This document shows positions 25,525 through 33,602 of a stretch of 52,383 nt of DNA, in pieces (within the stretch, counting starts at the first letter, position 1; the number at the start of each line of letters is the position of its first letter). This DNA comes from Chloroflexota bacterium (GTDB lineage Bacteria; Chloroflexota; UBA6077; SHYK01): NCBI GenBank assembly GCA_035652535.1, contig DASRDP010000082.1, positions 1-52,383 of the forward strand, read 5' to 3'. A program made the translations under genes and the position numbers. A model generated the notes under the pieces. The model did no database searches and was not told the origin of the DNA. It worked only from the letters and a program-made list of their open reading frames with translations.

Positions 25525-25806
25525 ATGACCCGAACGGTCCGCGCGCTCTGGGAGATCGCACCCGTTTTCAGCCTGGTAAGCCGCGCCGGACCCGGTCGGG
25601 CTGGATCGCGATCGGGCGAAATCCCGGCGGGCACCGTTCAGGCGACCGGGCCCAAAGTCCTCGTGGCGGCCGCGCCGGCCAACCCGGTGGGCTTTTCCGA
25701 GCGAGTCTCGCGCGCCGTCGTCCAGGGCCCATACCGCGGCGGCGTGGACCTCGAGTGGCTCCTCAACGGTACACCTGAGGCGCCACGGCGGCCTCGGTCG
25801 CCATGA
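25525..25806 (+). CDS. Possible small ORF of unknown function
   Basis: A 93-codon frame starts 10 nt after the amidohydrolase, with GGTGG before the ATG. The translation is alanine- and proline-rich and shows no family that I recognise. It could be a real small protein or a chance frame in GC-rich DNA. The following 225 nt to the cupin gene hold nothing I can support. Confidence 0.3.
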   Translation: MTRTVRALWEIAPVFSLVSRAGPGRAGSRSGEIPAGTVQATGPKVLVAAAPANPVGFSERVSRAVVQGPYRGGVDLEWLLNGTPEAPRRPRSP

Positions 25807-26031
25807 ACAATCGCATCGAAAACGTCACGAGCGGCGCCGTCATGGGATCGAACCAGACCTGAAATGCGCACGAATGGAGCGTGAAGTGAGCGCTGCCCCC
25901 GCGCCCTCCGGATATAGAAGCGGCGTTGGTCGCGGCCCTGCGCCGGTTCCCGTTCAGCCGCGTAATTGACACCGCACCACGACGCGAACATAATCCGACC
26001 ATCGCGTCGATGCGTGCAGAAGGGGGCAGCC

Positions 26032-26535
26032 ATGGCGGAAACCGACGTTCAGCCGCTGGACACCAGCAACGTGCTGATGGACGACAACACCCACGGCGAT
26101 CGCGACTACCAGAACAAGCAGAAGCTCCGCACCAAGGGCTGGCAGGTCGTCAGCATTCCGGACAACATTACGCCGAACCCGAAGGGTGGCGGCTATGTGC
26201 GCCTCACCGAGAACCGCTATGCCCAGGCGGTCATCAACATCTACCGCCCGGGCCAGCGCGACGAGATGCACTGCCACCCGGGATCGGAGCACATCTTCAT
26301 GGTGTTCCAGGGCGAGCTGCACATCCGCGGGGTCAACGAGGACGAGGACGTCGTGCTGAAGCCAGGCGAGCTGGTCCACATCAACCAGAGCTACTACTAC
26401 CAGCTCGCCAACGAAACCGATGACCTCACCGTGCTGTACCAGGTCGCGACGAAGCCGCCGAAACCGCCCAAGATCGGCCGCTACAGCTATCGCGGCGCGA
26501 ATGGCGTCGACCCGCGCACCCTCGAGGGCGAATAG
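26032..26535 (+). CDS. Cupin-domain protein
   Basis: 167 residues with a single cupin: GQRDEMHCHPGSEHIFMVFQGELHIRG supplies HxH, Glu and Gly positions, and LVHINQSYYYQLANE is the second cupin motif. This may be a metal-binding dioxygenase, isomerase or storage-type protein. The ATG at 26032 follows AGGGGGCAGC. It lies between the ACMSD-like amidohydrolase and a solute-binding lipoprotein, so a role in the same catabolic pathway is likely but not specific. Confidence 0.85.
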   Translation: MAETDVQPLDTSNVLMDDNTHGDRDYQNKQKLRTKGWQVVSIPDNITPNPKGGGYVRLTENRYAQAVINIYRPGQRDEMHCHPGSEHIFMVFQGELHIRGVNEDEDVVLKPGELVHINQSYYYQLANETDDLTVLYQVATKPPKPPKIGRYSYRGANGVDPRTLEGE

Positions 26536-26577
26536 CCGACGGGACGGCGCAACGGCGGCGGCTGGACTCGTGCGGTG

Positions 26578-28266
26578 ATGCGCCCCCAGCCTCACGTCAT
26601 GGCGCTCGCCGCGCTCCTCGTCGTCGCATGCGCGGCCCCGCAGCCCGGCTCCCAGGCGCCGCGCTCGGCGCCCAGTGAGGAGCCACCGGCCCGCACGCTC
26701 GTCGTCGCGACTGACGCGAACGTCGACGGGTTCGGCGAGATGTTCGCGGGCGGCAAGAGCGGACCCGAAGAGCTGCAGGCGATGGTCCATCGCGTCCTCG
26801 CCGAGGCGGACGCCCAGGGCACGTACGTCCCCGGAATCGCGACCAAGCTGCCGTCCCTGGACGACGGGACGTGGAAGCTCCGTTCGGACGGCGGATCGGA
26901 AACGATCTGGAGCCTCCAGCCGAACGCGCGCTGGCACGACGGCACGCCGCTCACCGCCGACGACATCGTCTTCAGCTGGCAGGTGGCCATCGCGCCAGAT
27001 GTTCCATACAAGTCCCGGCAGGCGGTGAACCGCATCGAGGACGTCGAGACCGTCGATGCCCACACGGTATCCATTCGGTGGAAGTCGGTGTTCGTGGGCG
27101 CCGGGCGGCTCACCGAGCGTGATCTCTTCGTCCTGCCGAAGCACATCCTCGATCCGCTATTCACCGGCGACCGGAATGCCTTCGTCAACGCGACGTACTG
27201 GTCGAGCGCCTTCGTCGGGCTGGGGCCCTTCCGGATCGTGGATTGGGTGCCCGGGAGCCAGGTGCAGCTTCAGGCCTTCGACGGCTTCTTCAGTGGGCGG
27301 CCCCCGATCTCGAGCATCCTGTTCAAGACGGTCCCCGACGTGAACACAGCCGTCGCCAACATCCGCGCGGGCGACATCGACGTTTGGCTCGGCAGCTCTT
27401 TTGGTCTCGAGCATGCACGGACGCTGAAGGACGATTGGGAAAGCACCGGCGCCGGCCGGGTGATGACCTACCCCCGGCTCATCTTCGAAATTCGCCTCAG
27501 GCCGGAGGACGCCAAGGTCAGCGACGTGCGTATGCGCAAAGCCCTGTACCAGACCATCGATCGGGAGTCGATCGTCCGCGACCTTTACTTCGGCTTGCTC
27601 CAGGTCGCAAACTCGTACATCGCGCCCGGCACAACGGGCTTTGAGCGAATCGAGGCCGGCCTCGTGAAGTATCCCTTCGATCCGACGGGAGCCCAGGCTC
27701 TGCTCGCCGACCTGGGATGGCGCAAGGGCGCGGATGGACTCCTGCGCAACGACCGGGGCGAGCGCTTTGCGCTCCCCTTCTCCACAACGTCCGGAAACCG
27801 TGAGCGCGAGGAGCTGCAGGCCGTCATCGCGGACATGTGGAAAGCGGCGGGGTTCGACGTGGCCTTCGAGAACGTGCCCCTCAGCGTCCAGTCCGACCCG
27901 ACGTACGTCTTTTCGACGACGGATCTCTCGGGCATCAGCACCGATTTCGAGGCGAACATCCCCCGCATCGACGGGCGCAACCGCCGCACGCCGCAGAATC
28001 CCCGGGGCGCAAACGTCTGGGGCTACGCCAATGACGACGTCGACCAGCTTCTCGACGAGTGGGGGCGTACCCTGGAGCGCGAACGCCAGATCGAGATCGA
28101 AGCTGCTGTGATGCGCCACGTGAGCGAGGACCTTCCGATCCTCCCCATCAACTACCGCATCGAGGCGATCACCGTGGCGAACGGCGTGAGCGGCGTGCCG
28201 CCGCGCAGCTCCGTTCAGTCGGCCACGAACACCTGGAACGTCGAGACCTGGCAGCGCACGCGCTGA
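26578..28266 (+). CDS. Family-5 solute-binding lipoprotein (ABC transporter)
   Basis: About 562 residues. A short signal peptide ends in a lipobox (LVVAC), and the mature part carries WHDGTPLTADDIVFSW and RMRKALYQTIDRE, typical of the DppA/OppA (SBP_bac_5) family. It would sit on the outer face of the cytoplasmic membrane and deliver a ligand to a permease. No permease or ATPase gene is close. Two further paralogue-type proteins (31747 and 35935) are in the same island. Ligand unknown; the surrounding catabolic genes suggest an organic acid rather than a peptide. GTG at 26575 is an alternative start. Confidence 0.9.
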   Translation: MRPQPHVMALAALLVVACAAPQPGSQAPRSAPSEEPPARTLVVATDANVDGFGEMFAGGKSGPEELQAMVHRVLAEADAQGTYVPGIATKLPSLDDGTWKLRSDGGSETIWSLQPNARWHDGTPLTADDIVFSWQVAIAPDVPYKSRQAVNRIEDVETVDAHTVSIRWKSVFVGAGRLTERDLFVLPKHILDPLFTGDRNAFVNATYWSSAFVGLGPFRIVDWVPGSQVQLQAFDGFFSGRPPISSILFKTVPDVNTAVANIRAGDIDVWLGSSFGLEHARTLKDDWESTGAGRVMTYPRLIFEIRLRPEDAKVSDVRMRKALYQTIDRESIVRDLYFGLLQVANSYIAPGTTGFERIEAGLVKYPFDPTGAQALLADLGWRKGADGLLRNDRGERFALPFSTTSGNREREELQAVIADMWKAAGFDVAFENVPLSVQSDPTYVFSTTDLSGISTDFEANIPRIDGRNRRTPQNPRGANVWGYANDDVDQLLDEWGRTLERERQIEIEAAVMRHVSEDLPILPINYRIEAITVANGVSGVPPRSSVQSATNTWNVETWQRTR

Positions 28267-28300
28267 CTGAGGAGCGAACTTCCAGGCCCGCTCCTCAGTC
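28264..28300. terminator. Bidirectional terminator hairpin
   Basis: A perfect 12-bp stem, GACTGAGGAGCG (28264-28275) with CGCTCCTCAGTC (28289-28300), and a 13-nt loop lie between the convergent solute-binding protein and isochorismatase-family genes. It starts inside the last codon of the upstream gene. Confidence 0.75.
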
Positions 28301-28308
28301 GCCGAACC

Positions 28309-29046
28309 TCAGCGGTTGGTGAGGGTCACTCCCGTGTCTTTCCCGTCCTCGAAGCGGCTGAGGTAGCTCACCGCCTCATCGACGGGGATGACCGACGCGT
28401 ACTTCTGGTTCATCGTGAACAGCTCGACGGCGTGGCACGCCTCGTGCCGATCGAAGACGCAGTCCTCCACGACGAACATCTTGAAACGGTTGGTGCACCC
28501 GTCGACGACAGAGGCCCGCACGCAACCGCTCGTGCTCTCCCCGCCGACCAGGATCGTGTCCACGCCCTGGCTCACCAGGTGGCCGATGAGCGGCGTGCCC
28601 CAGAAGGCGCTGGGCGAGCTTTTGCGGATCACCAGCTCGCCGTCGATCGGCGCAACCTCGGGAAGGATGTCGTTCTTCCGTCGCGCGCGGTCGGACATTT
28701 CGGCGTCTTCCTCGCGCTCGGTTCGATTGGCCCAGTGGCGCATCTCCAGCTCGGCACCGGTCGTGTGGATCACCGGCACGCCGGCGGCGCGCGCCGCGCT
28801 GAGCAGCCGTTGGATGGCGGGGATGGCGTTCCAGCCGGCGAGCCCGCAGCTCCCCGGCCACTTCTCGACCGACCTGAGCAGGGGCTCAGGCTCGTCGCCG
28901 AAGACCCAGCGGTAGAGGTCGATGAGGAGCAGCGCCGGGCGCGATCCGAATTCGCGCTTGCGCTTTTCGCCGACGATTTCAAGGTGCGCCTTGTCCTGCT
29001 CAGTGAGGAACTTATCCCATACCCGCTCGCCGGTCTCTTGAGCCAC
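28309..29046 (-). CDS. Isochorismatase-family (cysteine) hydrolase
   Basis: 245 residues. The triad is D43 (LLIDLYRW), K142 (VIRKSSPSAFWGT) and C175 (STSGCVRASV), as in N-carbamoylsarcosine amidase, maleamate amidohydrolase and nicotinamidase relatives. It probably hydrolyses an amide or a similar bond. GTG start with AAGGAGG upstream. Sits 25 nt after the Asp-box protein on the same strand, so both may be in one operon. The substrate cannot be inferred from the sequence alone. Confidence 0.9.
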   Translation of the reverse strand: MAQETGERVWDKFLTEQDKAHLEIVGEKRKREFGSRPALLLIDLYRWVFGDEPEPLLRSVEKWPGSCGLAGWNAIPAIQRLLSAARAAGVPVIHTTGAELEMRHWANRTEREEDAEMSDRARRKNDILPEVAPIDGELVIRKSSPSAFWGTPLIGHLVSQGVDTILVGGESTSGCVRASVVDGCTNRFKMFVVEDCVFDRHEACHAVELFTMNQKYASVIPVDEAVSYLSRFEDGKDTGVTLTNR

Positions 29047-29070
29047 CGCTGTGTCCTCCTTTCAGTACGA

Positions 29071-30078
29071 TTAAGCTGCCGCGAGGGCCAGGCTATGAAC
29101 CGACGGAAGATCGGAGAGGACCTCCGCGAACGACGCTCCGCCATCACGGCTCATCCACACCGTGCCGTCGGTCATCCCCGCGAACATCGTGTCCGGCTCC
29201 TTGGGATCCGCGATGAGGGCCCGGGGCACCGCCCGCGTGCTCTCCGCCACGCTGGGCAACAGCTCCCAGCTCACGCCAGCGTCGACGCTGCGCGCGTATG
29301 CGACGCCGATGGTACCACGCTGCCACCCGCCCGGCCCCTGCGTCGAGAGCGCCGTGACGAGCACGCCCGGATTGGCCGGATGCTGCACGATGTCCGCCGG
29401 TGTGTATCGATACGGTAGGAGGTTCTCGCTCACCTTGGCCCAGCTTTCGCCGGCGTCGGCGCTGCGGTAGATCCCCTTGCCGCCCGTCGCCACGACCGTG
29501 CGCGCGTTGCCCCGAATGGGCGCGATGGCGTGGCCATCGTGGTCCATGCCCTGGGCGATCTGCTGCCAGGTCGATCCGCCATCGCTGCTGCGAACGGCCC
29601 AGCCCTCCTCGATCGCTCCATAGATATACGGTGCGTCGTCCGCCAGGGCAAGGGTCTTCATTCGGCTGACGTGGGGCGGCAATGGGCCCGTCCAACCTTT
29701 CGTGGAGGGGAGCTGCTGAAGCGCGGCACACTCGGTCCAGGACTCGCCGCCGTCGTCGCTCCAGAAGACGTCCGCCGGGCTCGTCCCGACGTAAATCCTG
29801 CCCGTGGTCGGATGCTGGACGATCGACCACACGTCCTTGTACACGATCCCCGCGTTGGCCTCCTGCCACGTGGCTCCGGCGTCGGCGCTGCGGAAAACGC
29901 CCCCGCGCGTCGTGCCGGCGTACAGGCGCCGCGGGTCGGACACGTCGGCGACGACGCGAGCGCGCAGCACGCCCAGCCCCTCGAGGCCGAGCAGCCGCGC
30001 CCGATACCCCGCCGGTGATGGCTCGCCACGATACAGTCCGTTCTCGGTGCCAATATAAAGCGCAGGCCCGGCCGCCAC
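29071..30078 (-). CDS. Asp-box (BNR) beta-propeller protein
   Basis: 335 residues with six Asp-box motifs (S-x-D-x-G-x-[ST]-[WF]): FRSADAGATW, FWSDDGGESW, VRSSDGGSTW, YRSADAGESW, ARSVDAGVSW and WMSRDGGASF. These are found in sialidase-like and Ycf48-like propellers. No signal peptide is visible, so it is probably cytoplasmic, and the usual sialidase arginine triad is not evident. GTG start with GGGAGGTGA upstream. It is the first gene of the small minus-strand pair with the isochorismatase-family hydrolase. Function unknown. Confidence 0.85.
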   Translation of the reverse strand: MAAGPALYIGTENGLYRGEPSPAGYRARLLGLEGLGVLRARVVADVSDPRRLYAGTTRGGVFRSADAGATWQEANAGIVYKDVWSIVQHPTTGRIYVGTSPADVFWSDDGGESWTECAALQQLPSTKGWTGPLPPHVSRMKTLALADDAPYIYGAIEEGWAVRSSDGGSTWQQIAQGMDHDGHAIAPIRGNARTVVATGGKGIYRSADAGESWAKVSENLLPYRYTPADIVQHPANPGVLVTALSTQGPGGWQRGTIGVAYARSVDAGVSWELLPSVAESTRAVPRALIADPKEPDTMFAGMTDGTVWMSRDGGASFAEVLSDLPSVHSLALAAA

Positions 30079-30271
30079 CGTTCACCTCCCTGCTCGCACG
30101 GGGTCGCCCCCGCAGATCATGCACAGCATACACCCTTCGGAACCGATCAGCCGCGAACGGCGCGTCAGAACCATTCCCGTCGGTTGACCCAGCCGCGCCC
30201 GCAGCGCAAAATGGCCCCGCACCGTTGATTCGCCAAACGAACACGGCCCCGGACTGATGGAGGAGCGATAG

Positions 30272-31747
30272 ATGACCGCGACAGGCCCCGCGGGCCCGAA
30301 GTCGGGCGGCTACAAGGACATCCGCACGTACATCGATGACCTCGAGGCCGCCGGGATGCTGCGGCGGGTGGCCGCCGAGGTCGACCTGAAGCACGAGATC
30401 GGCGCGATCTGCGCCCGCGCCCTGGAGCGCGGGGGCCCCGCAATCTTGTTCGAGAACGTCAAAGGGTACCCGGGGCTTCCCCTCGCAGCCAATCTCCTCA
30501 CGACCGACGAGCGGGTCGCGTTCTCCCTGGGCGTACCGCCCGACCACGACCGCATTTACGAGAAGATCCTGGTCGGGCTGGAGAACCGGCTGGCGTCCGT
30601 GGAGCGGCCCACGGGCCCCTGCAAAGACGTGGTCCTCACCGGTGACAAGGTCGATGTCTACGCCTTTCCTACTCCCTGGTGGCACGAAGGCGACGCCGGC
30701 CAGTACATCGGCACGACCCACGCCTTCATCACCGCCGACCCCGATACCGGCGTTCACAATATGGGCTCGTATCGGGTGATGATCCACGATAAGGACACGC
30801 TGTCGGTCCAGATTCGCGGATCGCACCCGGTGGGCGAGCAGCCGAACCCGGGCGATCGGAGCGGCGCCCGCGCGGACGGCCTCGAGCACATCCTCAAGAA
30901 CGAGATCAAGGGCCTGCCGACGCCCTGCGCCATCGCCCTCAGCATGGATCCGCTGCTCACGATGGCGGCCGGCAGCCCCGTTCCGGCCGATGCCGAGGGC
31001 ATGAGCGAGTACGAAGCCGCCGCCGCGTGGCGCGGCAGCCCCACCGAGCTGGTCAAGTGCGAGACCAACGATCTGCGGGTACCCGCCAACGCGGAGATCA
31101 TCATCGAAGGCGAGGTCGTCCCCAACGTTCGCGTTCCGGAGGGTCCGCACGGGGAGTCGAATGGCTTCTACGTCGCCCACCAGGAGACGTTCCTGATCAA
31201 GGTCACGTGCATCACCCATCGGGCGCAGCCGGTCAGCTACGGCCTGTATTGCTGGATGGTCGAGGACTACCCGCGCGACCTGTTCCGGGGCGCCTCGTTC
31301 CAGCGCCGCCTCATCGAGCACACCGGGATGACCAACATCAAGCGCGTCCAGGTGGCGAAAGTCGGGCGCAACGGGATGGTCATCATATCGGCCAAGATCA
31401 GCAGCGCCGACGAGCCACGCCGGATCATGGAGGGGGCCTGGGCCGTCGCCGGCGAGCGCTGGGTCATCGTCGTGGATGACGACTGCGACGTGCGGAGCTG
31501 GACCGACGTGCTCTGGCGCGTGACGTACTTCGCCCAGCCCGGTAAGCACATCGTCCAGGGCCCGGAAAAGCCCGTGCGCGGGCACGCCACCGAGAACCCG
31601 GATGATCCGTTCGAGCCCCCGTCCTGCGGCCTCGGCATCGACGCGACGATGCACTTCAAGGGTTACCGGTTCAACCAGGTGAACCGCGTCAGCAGCGAGC
31701 TGGCCGCGCGCGTGGCCGCCCGTTGGGGCGAATACGGCTTGCCGTGA
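30272..31747 (+). CDS. UbiD-family (de)carboxylase
   Basis: 491 residues. NMGSYRVMIHDKDTLSVQI and PEGPHGESNGFYVAH are the conserved UbiD segments that hold the arginine and glutamates acting with prenylated FMN. Family members decarboxylate aromatic or unsaturated acids such as 4-hydroxybenzoate, ferulate or pyrrole-2-carboxylate. No UbiX (the cofactor-making partner) is in the window. The ATG follows GGAGG. TGATG joins it to the next solute-binding lipoprotein, so they share a transcript. It is about 500 residues, as expected. Confidence 0.92.
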   Translation: MTATGPAGPKSGGYKDIRTYIDDLEAAGMLRRVAAEVDLKHEIGAICARALERGGPAILFENVKGYPGLPLAANLLTTDERVAFSLGVPPDHDRIYEKILVGLENRLASVERPTGPCKDVVLTGDKVDVYAFPTPWWHEGDAGQYIGTTHAFITADPDTGVHNMGSYRVMIHDKDTLSVQIRGSHPVGEQPNPGDRSGARADGLEHILKNEIKGLPTPCAIALSMDPLLTMAAGSPVPADAEGMSEYEAAAAWRGSPTELVKCETNDLRVPANAEIIIEGEVVPNVRVPEGPHGESNGFYVAHQETFLIKVTCITHRAQPVSYGLYCWMVEDYPRDLFRGASFQRRLIEHTGMTNIKRVQVAKVGRNGMVIISAKISSADEPRRIMEGAWAVAGERWVIVVDDDCDVRSWTDVLWRVTYFAQPGKHIVQGPEKPVRGHATENPDDPFEPPSCGLGIDATMHFKGYRFNQVNRVSSELAARVAARWGEYGLP

Positions 31748-33468
31748 TGCCACCCCTCGGGCTGCGTCACCGCTCACTGATCGCGATCCTTCTGCTGGCA
31801 TCCGTCGCGTGCACCACGCCGAACACCGGGGTGCGCGGGAGCGAATCGACCGACGCGCGCGCGGTTGGCTCCACCGGGCAAAAGCGGATCATCGCGGCCG
31901 TTCTCAGCGATCCGCCGACCATTAGCTCCGAGTTCATCGGCATAGGCTCCGGCACCATTCAGGGCGGCGGCGCTCTCGAGGAGCTGACCAATCGCGGCCT
32001 CAGCGTGCAAGACAACCGCGGCACCCTTGTCGCGCAGCTCGCCGAGGCGGTTCCATCAGTCGAGAACGGCCTCTGGCAGCTCCTTCCCGACGGAAGGATG
32101 GAGACGACCTGGAAGATCAAGGATCGCGTGAGCTGGCACGACGGGACCCCGTTCACCTCGTCGGACCTGGTCTTCACCATCCAGCTCGGCCAGGACCGGG
32201 ACCTTCCCGTCTTCGGCCACAACGGATTCGATTCGATTGCATCGGTGGACGCGCCCGACGCGCGGACGATCGTCATCCGGTGGAAGCGCCCGTACGTGGA
32301 CGCGGACTCGCTTTTCACCCGGCGCTTCGGATTCCCTCGGCCGCGCCACGTCCTGGAGCAGGTCTATCTCGACAACAAGGATGCGATCGGCCAGCAGCCC
32401 TATTGGACCGAGGCCTATGTGGGGACCGGCCCGTTTCGCGTCAAGCAGTGGGTGGCGGACAGCCACGTCGTCCTCCGGGCCAACGACGCGTACGTCCTGG
32501 GGCGGCCAAAGATCGACGAGATCGAGGTTCGGTTCATCCCCAACCCCAACACCCTCGTCGCCAACATCCTGGCCGGAGAGGTCGAGCTGACCCTTGGCCG
32601 CAGCCTCCAGATGTCCGAGACGAGCGCGCTGAGGGACTCGTGGACGAAGGGCGCCGTCGCGGTGGGCATCACCGACTGGATCGCCCTCTGGGTCCAGTTC
32701 GTCAACCCGGGGCAGCCGCTCCTGCTGGATGCGAGCTTCCGAAAGGCGCTCGTTCAAGCCATCGATCGACAGCAGATGGTGGAGGTCCTGGAGTCCGGCG
32801 CGGTCCCCGTCGCTCACTCGTTCATCAGCCCGCGGGAGGCCGTCTATCCCGAGATCGAGCCCAGCATCGTGAAGTACGACTTCGATCCGCGACGATCGGG
32901 CCAGCTCATCGAGCAGCTCGGCTTCACGCGGGGCGGAGACGGGATGTATCAGCGGCCGAGCGGCGAGCGGCTGACGCTGGACGTCTGGACGAATCCGGGG
33001 CACGAGGAGCGGATCCTCGCCATCACCGATTACTTCAAGCAGGCCGGCATCGCCGCCGAGTCGTTCGTGATCCCCGACGCGCGGCGTCGGGATCGCGAGT
33101 ACAACACGTCGTATCCGGGCGTCCGTCTCTGGCGGCTCCCGAACTCCGAAGATGACATCGCCCACCTGCACAGCCGCGAGGCGCCGATGCCCGAGAATCG
33201 GTTCAGCGGGGGCAATCGCTCGCGCTACATGAACCCGACCTTCGATGCGCTGATCGACCAGTTCATGACGACCATCCCCCACACGGAGCGCGTGGCGATC
33301 CTGGGCCAGATCGTTCACCATATGACGGATCAACTCCCGGTGATCGGGATCTACTACAACGCCCAGCCGACGATGATCGGGGCGCGGCTGAAGAACGTGA
33401 TGCCGGCGGACTCTGGGAACAGCACCGAAGCATGGAACGCCCAGGACTGGGACGTCGTGGGGTCGTGA
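31747..33468 (+). CDS. Family-5 solute-binding lipoprotein, coupled to UbiD
   Basis: About 573 residues. The signal peptide ends in a lipobox (LASVAC), and WHDGTPFTSSDLVFTI plus ASFRKALVQAIDRQQ match SBP_bac_5 proteins. The ATG shares its A with the UbiD stop codon (TGATG), which means translational coupling between a decarboxylase and a binding lipoprotein. This suggests the ligand is a substrate of that decarboxylase, though it is inference. No permease genes are nearby. Confidence 0.9.
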   Translation: MPPLGLRHRSLIAILLLASVACTTPNTGVRGSESTDARAVGSTGQKRIIAAVLSDPPTISSEFIGIGSGTIQGGGALEELTNRGLSVQDNRGTLVAQLAEAVPSVENGLWQLLPDGRMETTWKIKDRVSWHDGTPFTSSDLVFTIQLGQDRDLPVFGHNGFDSIASVDAPDARTIVIRWKRPYVDADSLFTRRFGFPRPRHVLEQVYLDNKDAIGQQPYWTEAYVGTGPFRVKQWVADSHVVLRANDAYVLGRPKIDEIEVRFIPNPNTLVANILAGEVELTLGRSLQMSETSALRDSWTKGAVAVGITDWIALWVQFVNPGQPLLLDASFRKALVQAIDRQQMVEVLESGAVPVAHSFISPREAVYPEIEPSIVKYDFDPRRSGQLIEQLGFTRGGDGMYQRPSGERLTLDVWTNPGHEERILAITDYFKQAGIAAESFVIPDARRRDREYNTSYPGVRLWRLPNSEDDIAHLHSREAPMPENRFSGGNRSRYMNPTFDALIDQFMTTIPHTERVAILGQIVHHMTDQLPVIGIYYNAQPTMIGARLKNVMPADSGNSTEAWNAQDWDVVGS

Positions 33469-33602
33469 TCGCGCCATCGGACGCCCGGCCGCGCGGCCCG
33501 GCGCGTTCCGGCTCGCGGGCCGGCGCTCTGGCCCATCGCCGTGAGCCCCGGGAGGATTGTTCGCATCAGAATCGAACGGTAAGCTGAATCGACGGAGGCA
33601 TG

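Noticed and set aside
29144-31801. An 885-codon minus-strand open frame
   Set aside because: It lies over the UbiD gene and the Asp-box gene in other frames and has no family features; a shadow of high GC content.
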